Positions 43,442 to 50,439 of a stretch of DNA of 51,664 nt are shown here, piece after piece. Under the pieces are notes generated by a model. It saw only the letters and a program-made list of their open reading frames with translations. It was not told the origin of the DNA and made no database searches. Source of the DNA: Sphingobium sp. CCH11-B1 (GTDB taxonomy: Bacteria; Pseudomonadota; Alphaproteobacteria; Sphingomonadales; Sphingomonadaceae); NCBI RefSeq assembly GCF_001556865.1, contig NZ_LSJY01000056.1, positions 1 to 51,664 of the forward strand. Reading direction: 5' to 3'. Every line of letters begins with the position of its first letter. The stretch's first letter is position 1. The translations under genes and the position numbers were made by a program.

Positions 43442-44606
43442 GGTTCCCCGCACAGTCTGGGCGCTCGGCCTTGTCAGCCTGTTCATGGACCTGTCGTCCG
43501 AGATCATTCACGCATTGTTGCCGCTGTTCCTCACGACCACACTCGGTGTGAGCGTCGTCATGGTCGGACTGATAGATGGAATTGCCGAAGCGACCGCCTC
43601 CATTAGCAAGGTGTTCTCGGGCTATATCTCGGATCGGATGGGCCGACGAAAGCCGCTGATCCTTTTGGGCTATGGGCTGGGCGCGCTCTCCAAACCGCTT
43701 TTTGCCCTTGCCGGGTCGGCTGCAGTGGTTCTCGCCTCACGTTTCGCGGACAGGATCGGCAAGGGTCTGCGGGGCGCCCCGCGTGATGCGCTGGTTGCCG
43801 ACGTCACGCCTGAAGCCATTCACGGGCGGGCCTTCGGCCTGCGCCAGTCGCTCGACACTGTCGGAGCCTTCGCTGGTCCGCTTCTCGCCATCGGGCTGAT
43901 GGCAGCATTGAGCGATGATATTCGGCTTGTCTTCTGGATCGCGGTGGTACCCGCCATACTTGCCGTCCTGCTTGTGATTTTCGGAGTTGAGGACCGGTGC
44001 GGTCATGAACAGGCTATGCCGAACCGGCCACCAATCACGCTCGTCGACTTGAGGCTACTCGAGAGCCCGTTCTGGCGAGTGACTGCGCTTGGATCTGTGT
44101 TCACACTTGCCCGGTTCAGCGAAGCATTCCTAATACTCAAGGCGTCAGCTGAAGGACTTCCCCTGACATTTGCACCAGCAGTCCTCGTCGTCATGAACAT
44201 CGTTTACGCTGCTGGTGCCTATCCGGCCGGCATTGCTTCGGACCGGCTTTCGGCTCGCACTTTGCTGGGATGGGGGCTTGCTTGCCTGATCCTCGCCGAT
44301 CTGCTCCTTGCCCTTGTACCGGGATTGCTGGGCGCTTTCATCGGCATCGCGCTCTGGGGTCTGCATATGGCGCTGACCCAAGGCTTGATGGCAAAGCTCG
44401 TGGCCGAGCGTGCGCCTCCGGAATTGAGAGGCTCGGCGTTCGGCCTGTTCAATCTGGCAACGGGTATTGCCATGCTCGTCGCAAGTGTCCTGGCCGGGTT
44501 GCTATGGAATCAATTCGGGATGAGCGTGACTTTTGCTACCGGTGCGGCGTTCGCGGCAGCAGCGCTTTCCATGCTCTTGCTTGGAAAAAGAACTCCAAAG
44601 CGCTGA
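43434..44606 (+). CDS. MFS transporter
   Basis: A 390-residue, about 12-helix major facilitator. Motif A-type loop: SGYISDRMGRRKPLILLGYG; a second signature: FADRIGKGLRGAPRDALVADVTP, typical of a bacterial MFS subgroup often found beside metal-resistance genes. Start: GTG 43434 inside the merR end, so it is probably translated from the same mRNA. Substrate unknown. Confidence 0.85.
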   Translation: MDKVPRTVWALGLVSLFMDLSSEIIHALLPLFLTTTLGVSVVMVGLIDGIAEATASISKVFSGYISDRMGRRKPLILLGYGLGALSKPLFALAGSAAVVLASRFADRIGKGLRGAPRDALVADVTPEAIHGRAFGLRQSLDTVGAFAGPLLAIGLMAALSDDIRLVFWIAVVPAILAVLLVIFGVEDRCGHEQAMPNRPPITLVDLRLLESPFWRVTALGSVFTLARFSEAFLILKASAEGLPLTFAPAVLVVMNIVYAAGAYPAGIASDRLSARTLLGWGLACLILADLLLALVPGLLGAFIGIALWGLHMALTQGLMAKLVAERAPPELRGSAFGLFNLATGIAMLVASVLAGLLWNQFGMSVTFATGAAFAAAALSMLLLGKRTPKR

Positions 44607-44666
44607 ACCGCGGCGACTTGCAGGCGCGCGTCCGCACGCCGATCACGAGAGCCAGCCACAGTGTGT

Positions 44667-44706
44667 CCTGCTCGCGAGCAGGTAGAGGCGCTGGTTACGG
44701 CCTCTC
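44667..44706. terminator. Convergent hairpins between MFS and copB
   Basis: A perfect 16-bp palindrome CCTGCTCGCGAGCAGG (44667-44682) followed by an AGAGGC/GCCTCT stem (about 44685-44706). It lies between two convergent genes, where bidirectional termination is expected. No T-run. Confidence 0.5.
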
Positions 44707-45751
44707 AGAACCAGAACCGGATGCCCGCCACTAAATTGACGACATCGGGATCTTCGCCGACTGCCCTCGCAAACCGGGCGCTATTGCCGGTCTTTTTCAC
44801 CCATTCGACACCAACATAGGGCGCGAATTCCTTACGGATTTCATAGCGCAACCGGGCACCCAGCTCTAAGTCCGAAAGCCCCGAGCCCATGCCGATTGCG
44901 GGAATATCCTGTGCGGAGAAATTGAACTCGACCCGGGGCTGGAGAATGAGCCGCTGGGTAATGCGCTCATCGTAGCTGCCTTCCAATCGCGCCCGGACAT
45001 CACCCTTGTTGGACAGGAACACCTGTCCTGTCACATGGAACCAATAGGGCGCGATGCCTTCAACGCCGATGACGGCATAAGTCCGCGAGGGATTGGGGAC
45101 AATGTCATGGCGCACGCCGACCTGCGCATTCCAGAACGGCGAGATTGCCCGCGAATAGAGCGCCTGGACCTCGAAGTCTTCGATCGGCTTGCCAAAGGTG
45201 CCTTCGCCTTCGGTCTTGATCAGCAGGCGATCGATGTCGCCGCCGAACCACGCCTCGCCCTCCCAGCGATAGCCATCGCCGCCCTTGCGCGCCTGATATT
45301 CGGCAAGGTCGAACAGCACCATCGAGCCTGTGAATGCGCCATTCTCTCGGCGCAACGCTTCGCGCGATCGGGCCATCTCGGCCGGATCGAACACCGCGTC
45401 GGCAGCATGATCGGCTGGCGGGGCCGGGGCCGGAGCGGTGCCGATTTCCGTTCCATGAGCGGGCATGTCTGCCATTCCGGCCATGTCATGACCCGAATGA
45501 TCCATCGCCTCTACACTGGAGGGTTTGGAGGTCGTATCATGCGCCGCGTCCGGATCGGCCTTGTTAGGCGCTGGTGCAGGCGCCTCAGGCGTTGAATGTC
45601 CGGCGTGCGCATCAGCTGGCGCCTTGGGCGGAGCGGAGTCTGACGGTTGCGGAACGCCCTTCATGTCCATGCCCGGCATGGAAGACTGTGCCGCGGCGAT
45701 ACCGGGCACAGTCAGCAGCGCAGCGGCAGTGCTGAGCAGGATCGTTCTCAT
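44705..45751 (-). CDS. copB: Copper resistance protein B
   Basis: A 348-residue outer-membrane beta-barrel protein of the PcoB/CopB family. Signal peptide MRTILLSTAAALLTVPGIAAA. The Met/His-rich periplasmic tail (SMPGMDMKG, DHSGHDMAGMADM) should bind copper. The barrel region has LVLFDL-type blocks and ends RFWF. Overlaps copA by 4 bases. Confidence 0.92.
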   Translation of the reverse strand: MRTILLSTAAALLTVPGIAAAQSSMPGMDMKGVPQPSDSAPPKAPADAHAGHSTPEAPAPAPNKADPDAAHDTTSKPSSVEAMDHSGHDMAGMADMPAHGTEIGTAPAPAPPADHAADAVFDPAEMARSREALRRENGAFTGSMVLFDLAEYQARKGGDGYRWEGEAWFGGDIDRLLIKTEGEGTFGKPIEDFEVQALYSRAISPFWNAQVGVRHDIVPNPSRTYAVIGVEGIAPYWFHVTGQVFLSNKGDVRARLEGSYDERITQRLILQPRVEFNFSAQDIPAIGMGSGLSDLELGARLRYEIRKEFAPYVGVEWVKKTGNSARFARAVGEDPDVVNLVAGIRFWF

Positions 45752-47544
45752 GCCGCGTCCTCCTCATGGCGCACGGTCACGACGCGAAACATGCCGGACA
45801 TCATATGGAGCAGCATGTGGCAATGGAACGCCCAGTCGCCGAGCCCGTCCGCAGTCAAGTCGAACGAGACCTTGCCACCGGGCAGCACGTTGACCGTGTG
45901 CTTCATCGGGTGATGGCCTGGATTGCCAGTCACAAGCTCGAAGAAATGCCCGTGGAGGTGGATCGGGTGCGGCATCATCGTGTCGTTGATGAGGTTGACG
46001 CGCACCCGTTCCATATGCCGGAAGGGGATCGGTTCAGTATTCTCGCTGAACTTTTCGCCGTCGAAGGACCACATGTAGCGCTCCATGTTGGCGGTAAGAT
46101 GCAGGTCGATCTCGCGCGATGGCGTGCGGGTGTCGGCATTGGGGGCCAGCGACCTAAGGTCGTGGTAGGTCAGGACGCGGTGATCGACTTTTTCGAGGCC
46201 TGTAGGGCGCTCGCCGGTCCGGTCCATCGGCATCGGCGACAGGGTCGCGACCCCCGGACCGAGCTTGACCTGCGGCGCGACCGAAGGATCTCGCATGTTC
46301 ATGGAACCGCCACTCATGTCCATTCCGGACATGTCGCCACTGCCCGACATATCCATGCCCGGCATCGGGTCAGCGGCGGGTGCTGCCGCGCCGTGTCCTG
46401 AATGGCCACCGCCGGACATGTCCACCTCGCCCATGCCCATGTCCTTCATGGTGAGCAGCGGGCGTTCGCGAATGACAGGGATCGGCGCGACCATGCCGAG
46501 GCGCGGTGCCAGAGTCGCGCGGACCTGGCCTGAACGGTCGATCGCCTCGGCAATGAAGCCATAGGCCATGTCCGCCGAAGGCTGGACGATCACGTCGTAG
46601 GTCTCGGCGATGCCGATCTGGAACTCGTCGGTCTCGACGGGCTGCACGTTCTGCCCGTCGGCGGCGACCACCGTCATCGGCAGGCCCGGTATCCGCACGT
46701 TGAAGTTGGTCATCGCCGAAGCATTGATGATCCGCAGGCGCACGCGTTCACCCGGCGTGAACAGACCGGTCCAGTTGGCCGTGCAGTCGTGGCCATTGAC
46801 CAGGTAGTGATAGGTCGAGCCCGTGACATCCGAGATGTCGGTCGGGTCCATCCGCATCTTCGCCCACATGCGCCGTTCGGAAGCGGATTGCTCCTTGCCT
46901 GCCAGCAGGTCGGACAGGGTCTGCTTCTGCATGTTGAAATAACCGCCCTGCGCCTTCAGCTTGCGCAGCAACTCATGTGGATGGGTGAAGCTCCAGTCAG
47001 CGAGCAGGATCACATGCTCACGATCATAGCGGGCGGGATCGGGGCCGGCCGGATCGATGACGATGGCGCCATACATGCCCATGGCTTCCTGCATGCCCGA
47101 ATGGCTGTGATACCAGTAGGTGCCGGACTGGCGCACCGGGAACTCGTAAGTGAAGGCCTGTCCCGCCTTGATTCCCGGGAAGCTCACCCCCGCAACGCCG
47201 TCCATCTGGAACGGAACCAGCAGGCCGTGCCAGTGGATCGAGCTTTCCTCAGCCAGCGTATTGGTCACCGCAAGGCGAACCCTCTGGCCTTCCTTCAGCC
47301 GGATGACGGGGCCGGGGGTAGCGCCGTTGATCCCGACGGCATGGCCTTCACGGCCGCCGATGCCGATCATCGCGTGGCCGATCGAAAGGGCGATGTCCTC
47401 TCCCGAAATTGTCGCCATTGGTCCGGCGAGACCGGGTGTTCCGCTGCGCGCCCATGCGGGCAGAGCCGACGAGAGGGCGAAACCACCACAACCCCATGCG
47501 GCGGAACGGATCAGGGTGCGACGATCGAACGGGATTGCAGGCAT
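45748..47544 (-). CDS. copA: Copper resistance multicopper oxidase
   Basis: A 598-residue periplasmic multicopper oxidase (PcoA/CopA), probably oxidising Cu(I). Tat-type signal DRRTLIRSAAWGCGGFALS. Copper sites: HWHGLLVPF, YHSHSGMQEAMG, HPIHLHGHFFEL and WAFHCHMLLHMMSGMF. A methionine-rich segment (PMPGMDMSGSGDMSGMDM) lies at about residue 370. Start: ATG 47544; the frame is open 66 bases further up, but the predicted ECF promoter lies there. 4-base overlap with copB. Confidence 0.94.
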   Translation of the reverse strand: MPAIPFDRRTLIRSAAWGCGGFALSSALPAWARSGTPGLAGPMATISGEDIALSIGHAMIGIGGREGHAVGINGATPGPVIRLKEGQRVRLAVTNTLAEESSIHWHGLLVPFQMDGVAGVSFPGIKAGQAFTYEFPVRQSGTYWYHSHSGMQEAMGMYGAIVIDPAGPDPARYDREHVILLADWSFTHPHELLRKLKAQGGYFNMQKQTLSDLLAGKEQSASERRMWAKMRMDPTDISDVTGSTYHYLVNGHDCTANWTGLFTPGERVRLRIINASAMTNFNVRIPGLPMTVVAADGQNVQPVETDEFQIGIAETYDVIVQPSADMAYGFIAEAIDRSGQVRATLAPRLGMVAPIPVIRERPLLTMKDMGMGEVDMSGGGHSGHGAAAPAADPMPGMDMSGSGDMSGMDMSGGSMNMRDPSVAPQVKLGPGVATLSPMPMDRTGERPTGLEKVDHRVLTYHDLRSLAPNADTRTPSREIDLHLTANMERYMWSFDGEKFSENTEPIPFRHMERVRVNLINDTMMPHPIHLHGHFFELVTGNPGHHPMKHTVNVLPGGKVSFDLTADGLGDWAFHCHMLLHMMSGMFRVVTVRHEEDAA

Positions 47545-47561
47545 GGGTAATCCGGATGAGA

Positions 47562-47608
47562 TTGTGAAACTGTCACAAGCCCATACGCAGCACCGCGTCC
47601 GGCCCCTC
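47562..47608 (-). promoter_or_regulatory. Predicted ECF promoter of copA, with adjacent dyad
   Basis: Minus strand: TTTTGAGGG (GAGGG at 47608-47604), 14 bp, TGCGTAT (47589-47583). The same two blocks at the same spacing precede the cnrY-like gene and copC. Just downstream is a perfect dyad TTGTGA-N5-TCACAA (47562-47578), near the predicted start of transcription, of unknown use. Confidence 0.65.
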
Positions 47609-47626
47609 AAAATTTTCCTGACGACA

Positions 47627-48190
47627 TTATTCGCCGAGCAACGCCTTTAATTTCGTGCGGGCTCGATAGAGCCTGGTCTCGACCGTCTTCTCGCTGACGG
47701 AGAGCACTTGTGCGGTCTCGGTCTGGCTCAGCCCATCCACAGTTCGCAACACGAGCGCCTCGCGCAAACGCGCGGGCAGCCGAGAAATGGCGGCGGTCAC
47801 CCGAGCCAGTTCTGCCTTGTCCGCAGCTTGAACATCGGCGGGAACAGCATCGTCGGAGATATTGAACGAGTCATCCAGTGGCGCAGCGCGTGTAAAGAAG
47901 GACCGCACCCTGCGCCGCCGAACCCAGTCGCGGCATTTGTTGAGCGCAATTCTCTTGAGCCAGACTGCGAAGGGCCGCTCCCGATCGTAGCGCCCCAGAG
48001 CTGCAAAGGCCGCGATGAAGGTGTCCTGCGTAATGTCGAGCGCCTCGTGCGGATCGCCGGTTGTCGCACGGACCAGACGAAATACTGATTCCCGGTGTCG
48101 CGCCAGCAGCTCGCGATAGGCATCCTGCCTGCCGCCAAGCGCCAGCACCGCGAGTTCCGCATCGCTGCCATCGGACAGCGGCAGACTCAC
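47627..48190 (-). CDS. ECF sigma factor, CnrH-like
   Basis: A 187-residue extracytoplasmic-function sigma factor. Region 2: FRLVRATTGDPHEALDITQD and FAVWLKRIALNKCRDWVRRR. Region 4: RLPARLREALVLRTVDGLS and VSEKTVETRLYRARTKL. Third in a Y-X-H order with the two genes upstream, as in the CnrYXH system of Cupriavidus. It overlaps the sensor gene by 4 bases and precedes copA by 82 bp. The shared promoter motif nearby is its likely target. Confidence 0.9.
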   Translation of the reverse strand: MSLPLSDGSDAELAVLALGGRQDAYRELLARHRESVFRLVRATTGDPHEALDITQDTFIAAFAALGRYDRERPFAVWLKRIALNKCRDWVRRRRVRSFFTRAAPLDDSFNISDDAVPADVQAADKAELARVTAAISRLPARLREALVLRTVDGLSQTETAQVLSVSEKTVETRLYRARTKLKALLGE

Positions 48191-48642
48191 TGCGCTTCGG
48201 GAGCCGGAACTTCAGGCGAAAGGGCCTTGACCACGGTACTGTCGAACTTCGCCGCCTGAGCGGGTTTGAGGACGGCACGCATGGCAAAGAGATGCTGAAG
48301 CGTCTCCTTCTGCATCTCGCCCATGACTTGATGGGTGTGATCGATCGCCGCGGTGACTTCCGGTCCATAGCCATGCTCGGCCTGCATCGCGGCGGCGAGA
48401 TGGGCGTTTGCCGCCCGCATCTCGAGTTCAAGCGCCCTGCGGCGAACCGCGAACCGCTGCTCGATGGCCTCGATCTTCGCTGCCTGGGTGGCATCAAGGC
48501 TCAACTCCTTGTGCAGGAGCGCATGAAGTTCGGTCTCGCTCTGCCGTTGCGGCGCAAAGATGGCCCGACCCGCATAAGTGCCGCCCAAAGCCGCCAGAAA
48601 GGCGACAAGTGCGATCAGCGCCAGACGCTTGCCCCAGCTCAC
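48187..48642 (-). CDS. Periplasmic metal sensor, CnrX-like
   Basis: A 151-residue protein with one N-terminal membrane anchor (LALIALVAFLAALGGTYAG) and a helical periplasmic domain of the CnrX/ZraP type. H40, H44, E61, H117 and M121 reproduce the spacing of the CnrX Ni/Co ligands (H42, H46, E63, H119, M123) with a constant offset of two. Metal binding should release the sigma factor through the Y protein. ATGA overlaps on both sides. Confidence 0.85.
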   Translation of the reverse strand: MSWGKRLALIALVAFLAALGGTYAGRAIFAPQRQSETELHALLHKELSLDATQAAKIEAIEQRFAVRRRALELEMRAANAHLAAAMQAEHGYGPEVTAAIDHTHQVMGEMQKETLQHLFAMRAVLKPAQAAKFDSTVVKALSPEVPAPEAQ

Positions 48643-48932
48643 GGATGAACCGCCAGCAGGGTCGATGGTGCCAGCGGGTTGTTGGGCACGAAGGGCGACA
48701 TCGGCTGCGCGACGGCAGGCTCTCCGCCGACTAGCCCGCCACCGGCCACCCCGAGGACCAATGCAAGCGCAGCGGCAAACCCTAGCAGGCGAGGGGCAGC
48801 TACTGCTTCCCGGCGGCTCTGCGCAAGGCCGACGAACACGGCATCGTCGATCGCGGCCAGCTTGGACGGAACCGGCAATGCGCCAAGGCGGTGAAGCGCC
48901 TGATCAAGGTCGGGCACGGACAATCTCCTCAT
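48639..48932 (-). CDS. CnrY-like anti-sigma factor
   Basis: 97 residues, close to the 95 of CnrY. The N-terminal 45 residues (DLDQALHRLGALPVPSKLAAIDDAVF) would face the cytosol and hold the sigma factor; one membrane helix follows (LLGFAAALALVLGVAGGGLV); a short proline-rich periplasmic tail ends the protein. Sequence similarity is weak; the call rests on size, topology and gene order. Confidence 0.7.
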   Translation of the reverse strand: MRRLSVPDLDQALHRLGALPVPSKLAAIDDAVFVGLAQSRREAVAAPRLLGFAAALALVLGVAGGGLVGGEPAVAQPMSPFVPNNPLAPSTLLAVHP

Positions 48933-48945
48933 GTCTTCACTTCCT

Positions 48946-48984
48946 ATACGCGGACGGGCGCCTCATCCCTCAAAGAAATTCCTG
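48946..48984 (-). promoter_or_regulatory. Predicted ECF promoter of the Y-X-H module
   Basis: Minus strand: CAGGAATTTCTTTGAGGG (GAGGG at 48971-48967), 14 bp, CGCGTAT (48952-48946), then a short leader with GAGGAG before or at the start. Same motif and spacing as the copA and copC promoters, so the module is probably autoregulated. Confidence 0.65.
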
Positions 48985-48987
48985 CAA

Positions 48988-49039
48988 CAAATTTCGAGGG
49001 GCCAGGATTTGCGCTGCGTATTGCCTTACGACACGCAGC
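48988..49039 (+). promoter_or_regulatory. Predicted ECF promoter of copC, with leader hairpin
   Basis: CAAATTTCGAGGG (ending 49000), 14 bp, TGCGTAT (49015-49021). It lies back to back with the Y-X-H promoter. A perfect 7-bp stem GCTGCGT/ACGCAGC (49013-49039) overlaps the -10 and the leader just before the AAGGAG of copC. Confidence 0.65.
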
Positions 49040-49054
49040 CCAAGGAGATTGTAG

Positions 49055-49438
49055 ATGCGCCTGCCAAGTCTTGCCCTCGCCGCCGCGGCACTGGGGCTTG
49101 CTGCCCCGCAGATCGCTGCCGCTCATACCCAACTCGTTTCATCGAGCCCCGCCGCCAATGCCACAGTCGCCGCTCCGACCAGGATCGAACTTCGCTTCAA
49201 CGAAGCCGTCATCGGCGCCACAGCACGCGCCGAGATCGCGATGACCGGCATGCCAGGCATGGCCAGCCACGCGCCGATGCCAATCACCGGCTTCACCGCG
49301 CAAATGGGCAAGGACCGCAAGTCGATGACACTGCAGCTACGACGCGGGCTCACAGTCGGCACCTACCGCGTGACGTGGGCGGCAGCGGGCGCGGACACGC
49401 ACCGCATGAGTGGCAACTTCACCTTCACCGTGCGCTAG
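49055..49438 (+). CDS. copC: Copper-binding periplasmic protein CopC
   Basis: A 127-residue CopC/YobA beta-sandwich. Signal peptide LPSLALAAAALGLAAPQIAAA, then mature AHTQLVSSSPAANATV with the N-terminal Cu(II) histidine. C-terminal DTHRMSGNFTFTVR carries further ligands; a MTGMPGMASHAPMP methionine segment is present. AAGGAG lies six bases before ATG. 5 bp before copD. Confidence 0.93.
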   Translation: MRLPSLALAAAALGLAAPQIAAAHTQLVSSSPAANATVAAPTRIELRFNEAVIGATARAEIAMTGMPGMASHAPMPITGFTAQMGKDRKSMTLQLRRGLTVGTYRVTWAAAGADTHRMSGNFTFTVR

Positions 49439-49443
49439 CCATC

Positions 49444-50376
49444 ATGGAAAACCTGCCCGTCATCGTCATCCGGTTCGCGCTTTATGCCGTCCTGATGGTG
49501 CTGGCGGGCCTGACTGCCTTCACGCTCTACGCCTTGAACCGCAAAGAGCGCAGCCTCGGCTTGCTGCCCTTGGCACGTCCCGCACTCGCTCTAACTCTTG
49601 CAGGTCTTGTTCTGACCGGACTTGGAATGCTTGCACTTGTCGCATCAATGACGGGTTCGAGCCTCCTGTCCGTCGATCGCGAAACGATGCGTGAGATCGT
49701 CAGCGGGACCGCAATCGGCACGGCATGGATCGTCCGGATGACAGCGATGATGGCTGCCGTGGCCGCAGCAATTGCGCTTCGCCGCTGGCCAACGGCCGCA
49801 CACTTTGTCTTGCTGGCTACAACTGCGGTTGCCATCGCCACTCTCGTCTGGACCGGGCATGCCGGTGCAACCGAAGGCTGGATCGGGACGGTCCATCGCC
49901 TCAGTGACATCGTCCATATGCTCGCGGCTTCGGCCTGGATTGGCGGAATCGCTGCCTTCGCGTGGATGCTGTTTCGGCCCGAAACGGCCCGATCGAATAT
50001 GCATCTGACCGTAGTGCACCGCGCGCTCGATCGATTTTCGCGGGTTGGCGCGCTCGTCGTCGGCCTGATCTTGGCCACCGGGATCATCAATTGCCTCGCA
50101 GTTGTGGGCTTCCCGCATTTCACGGGGTTGCCCCTTACCCCTTATGGCAAGCTGCTGATCATCAAACTGCTGCTGTTTACCGCAATGCTGGCGCTGGCCG
50201 CGCTCAATCGCTGGCGGTTGACCCCTGCGCTCGGTGCCACGATCGGCAATGGTGATCCTGCGCCGACGCTCAGCGGTCTCAAACGAAGTCTGCTGGCAGA
50301 GGGCACGGCAGTAGTGACGATCCTCGCATTGGTCGCATGGCTTGGCACTCTCGACCCGCTCGAAGCGGCAAGTTGA
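49444..50376 (+). CDS. copD: Copper resistance membrane protein CopD
   Basis: A 310-residue inner-membrane protein with about eight helices. Family motifs: WTGHAGATEGWIGTVHRLSD (histidines), HMLAASAWIGGIAAF and HFTGLPLTPYGKLLIIKLLLF. Partner of CopC in copper uptake across the inner membrane. Start: ATG 49444. Confidence 0.92.
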   Translation: MENLPVIVIRFALYAVLMVLAGLTAFTLYALNRKERSLGLLPLARPALALTLAGLVLTGLGMLALVASMTGSSLLSVDRETMREIVSGTAIGTAWIVRMTAMMAAVAAAIALRRWPTAAHFVLLATTAVAIATLVWTGHAGATEGWIGTVHRLSDIVHMLAASAWIGGIAAFAWMLFRPETARSNMHLTVVHRALDRFSRVGALVVGLILATGIINCLAVVGFPHFTGLPLTPYGKLLIIKLLLFTAMLALAALNRWRLTPALGATIGNGDPAPTLSGLKRSLLAEGTAVVTILALVAWLGTLDPLEAAS

Positions 50377-50383
50377 AAGGGTC

Positions 50384-50414
50384 TTGACCCTGACATGATG
50401 TCAGGGTCGATTAA
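50384..50414 (+). promoter_or_regulatory. MerR-type promoter and 23-bp palindrome before the copper ATPase
   Basis: TTGACC (50384-50389), a 19-bp spacer, GATTAA (50409-50414). A perfect palindrome with 11-bp arms GACCCTGACAT / ATGTCAGGGTC around one G fills 50386-50408. The 19-bp spacer fits a MerR-family (for example CueR) activator. It could instead act as a copD terminator, but no T-run follows. Confidence 0.55.
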
Positions 50415-50439
50415 GCTCGCGACTGAAGGAGCACAATCT

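Noticed and set aside
47562..47578. CRP/FNR site TTGTGA-N5-TCACAA
   Set aside because: Spacing is one base short of the CRP consensus and the position over the predicted start site is unusual; kept only as a dyad note.
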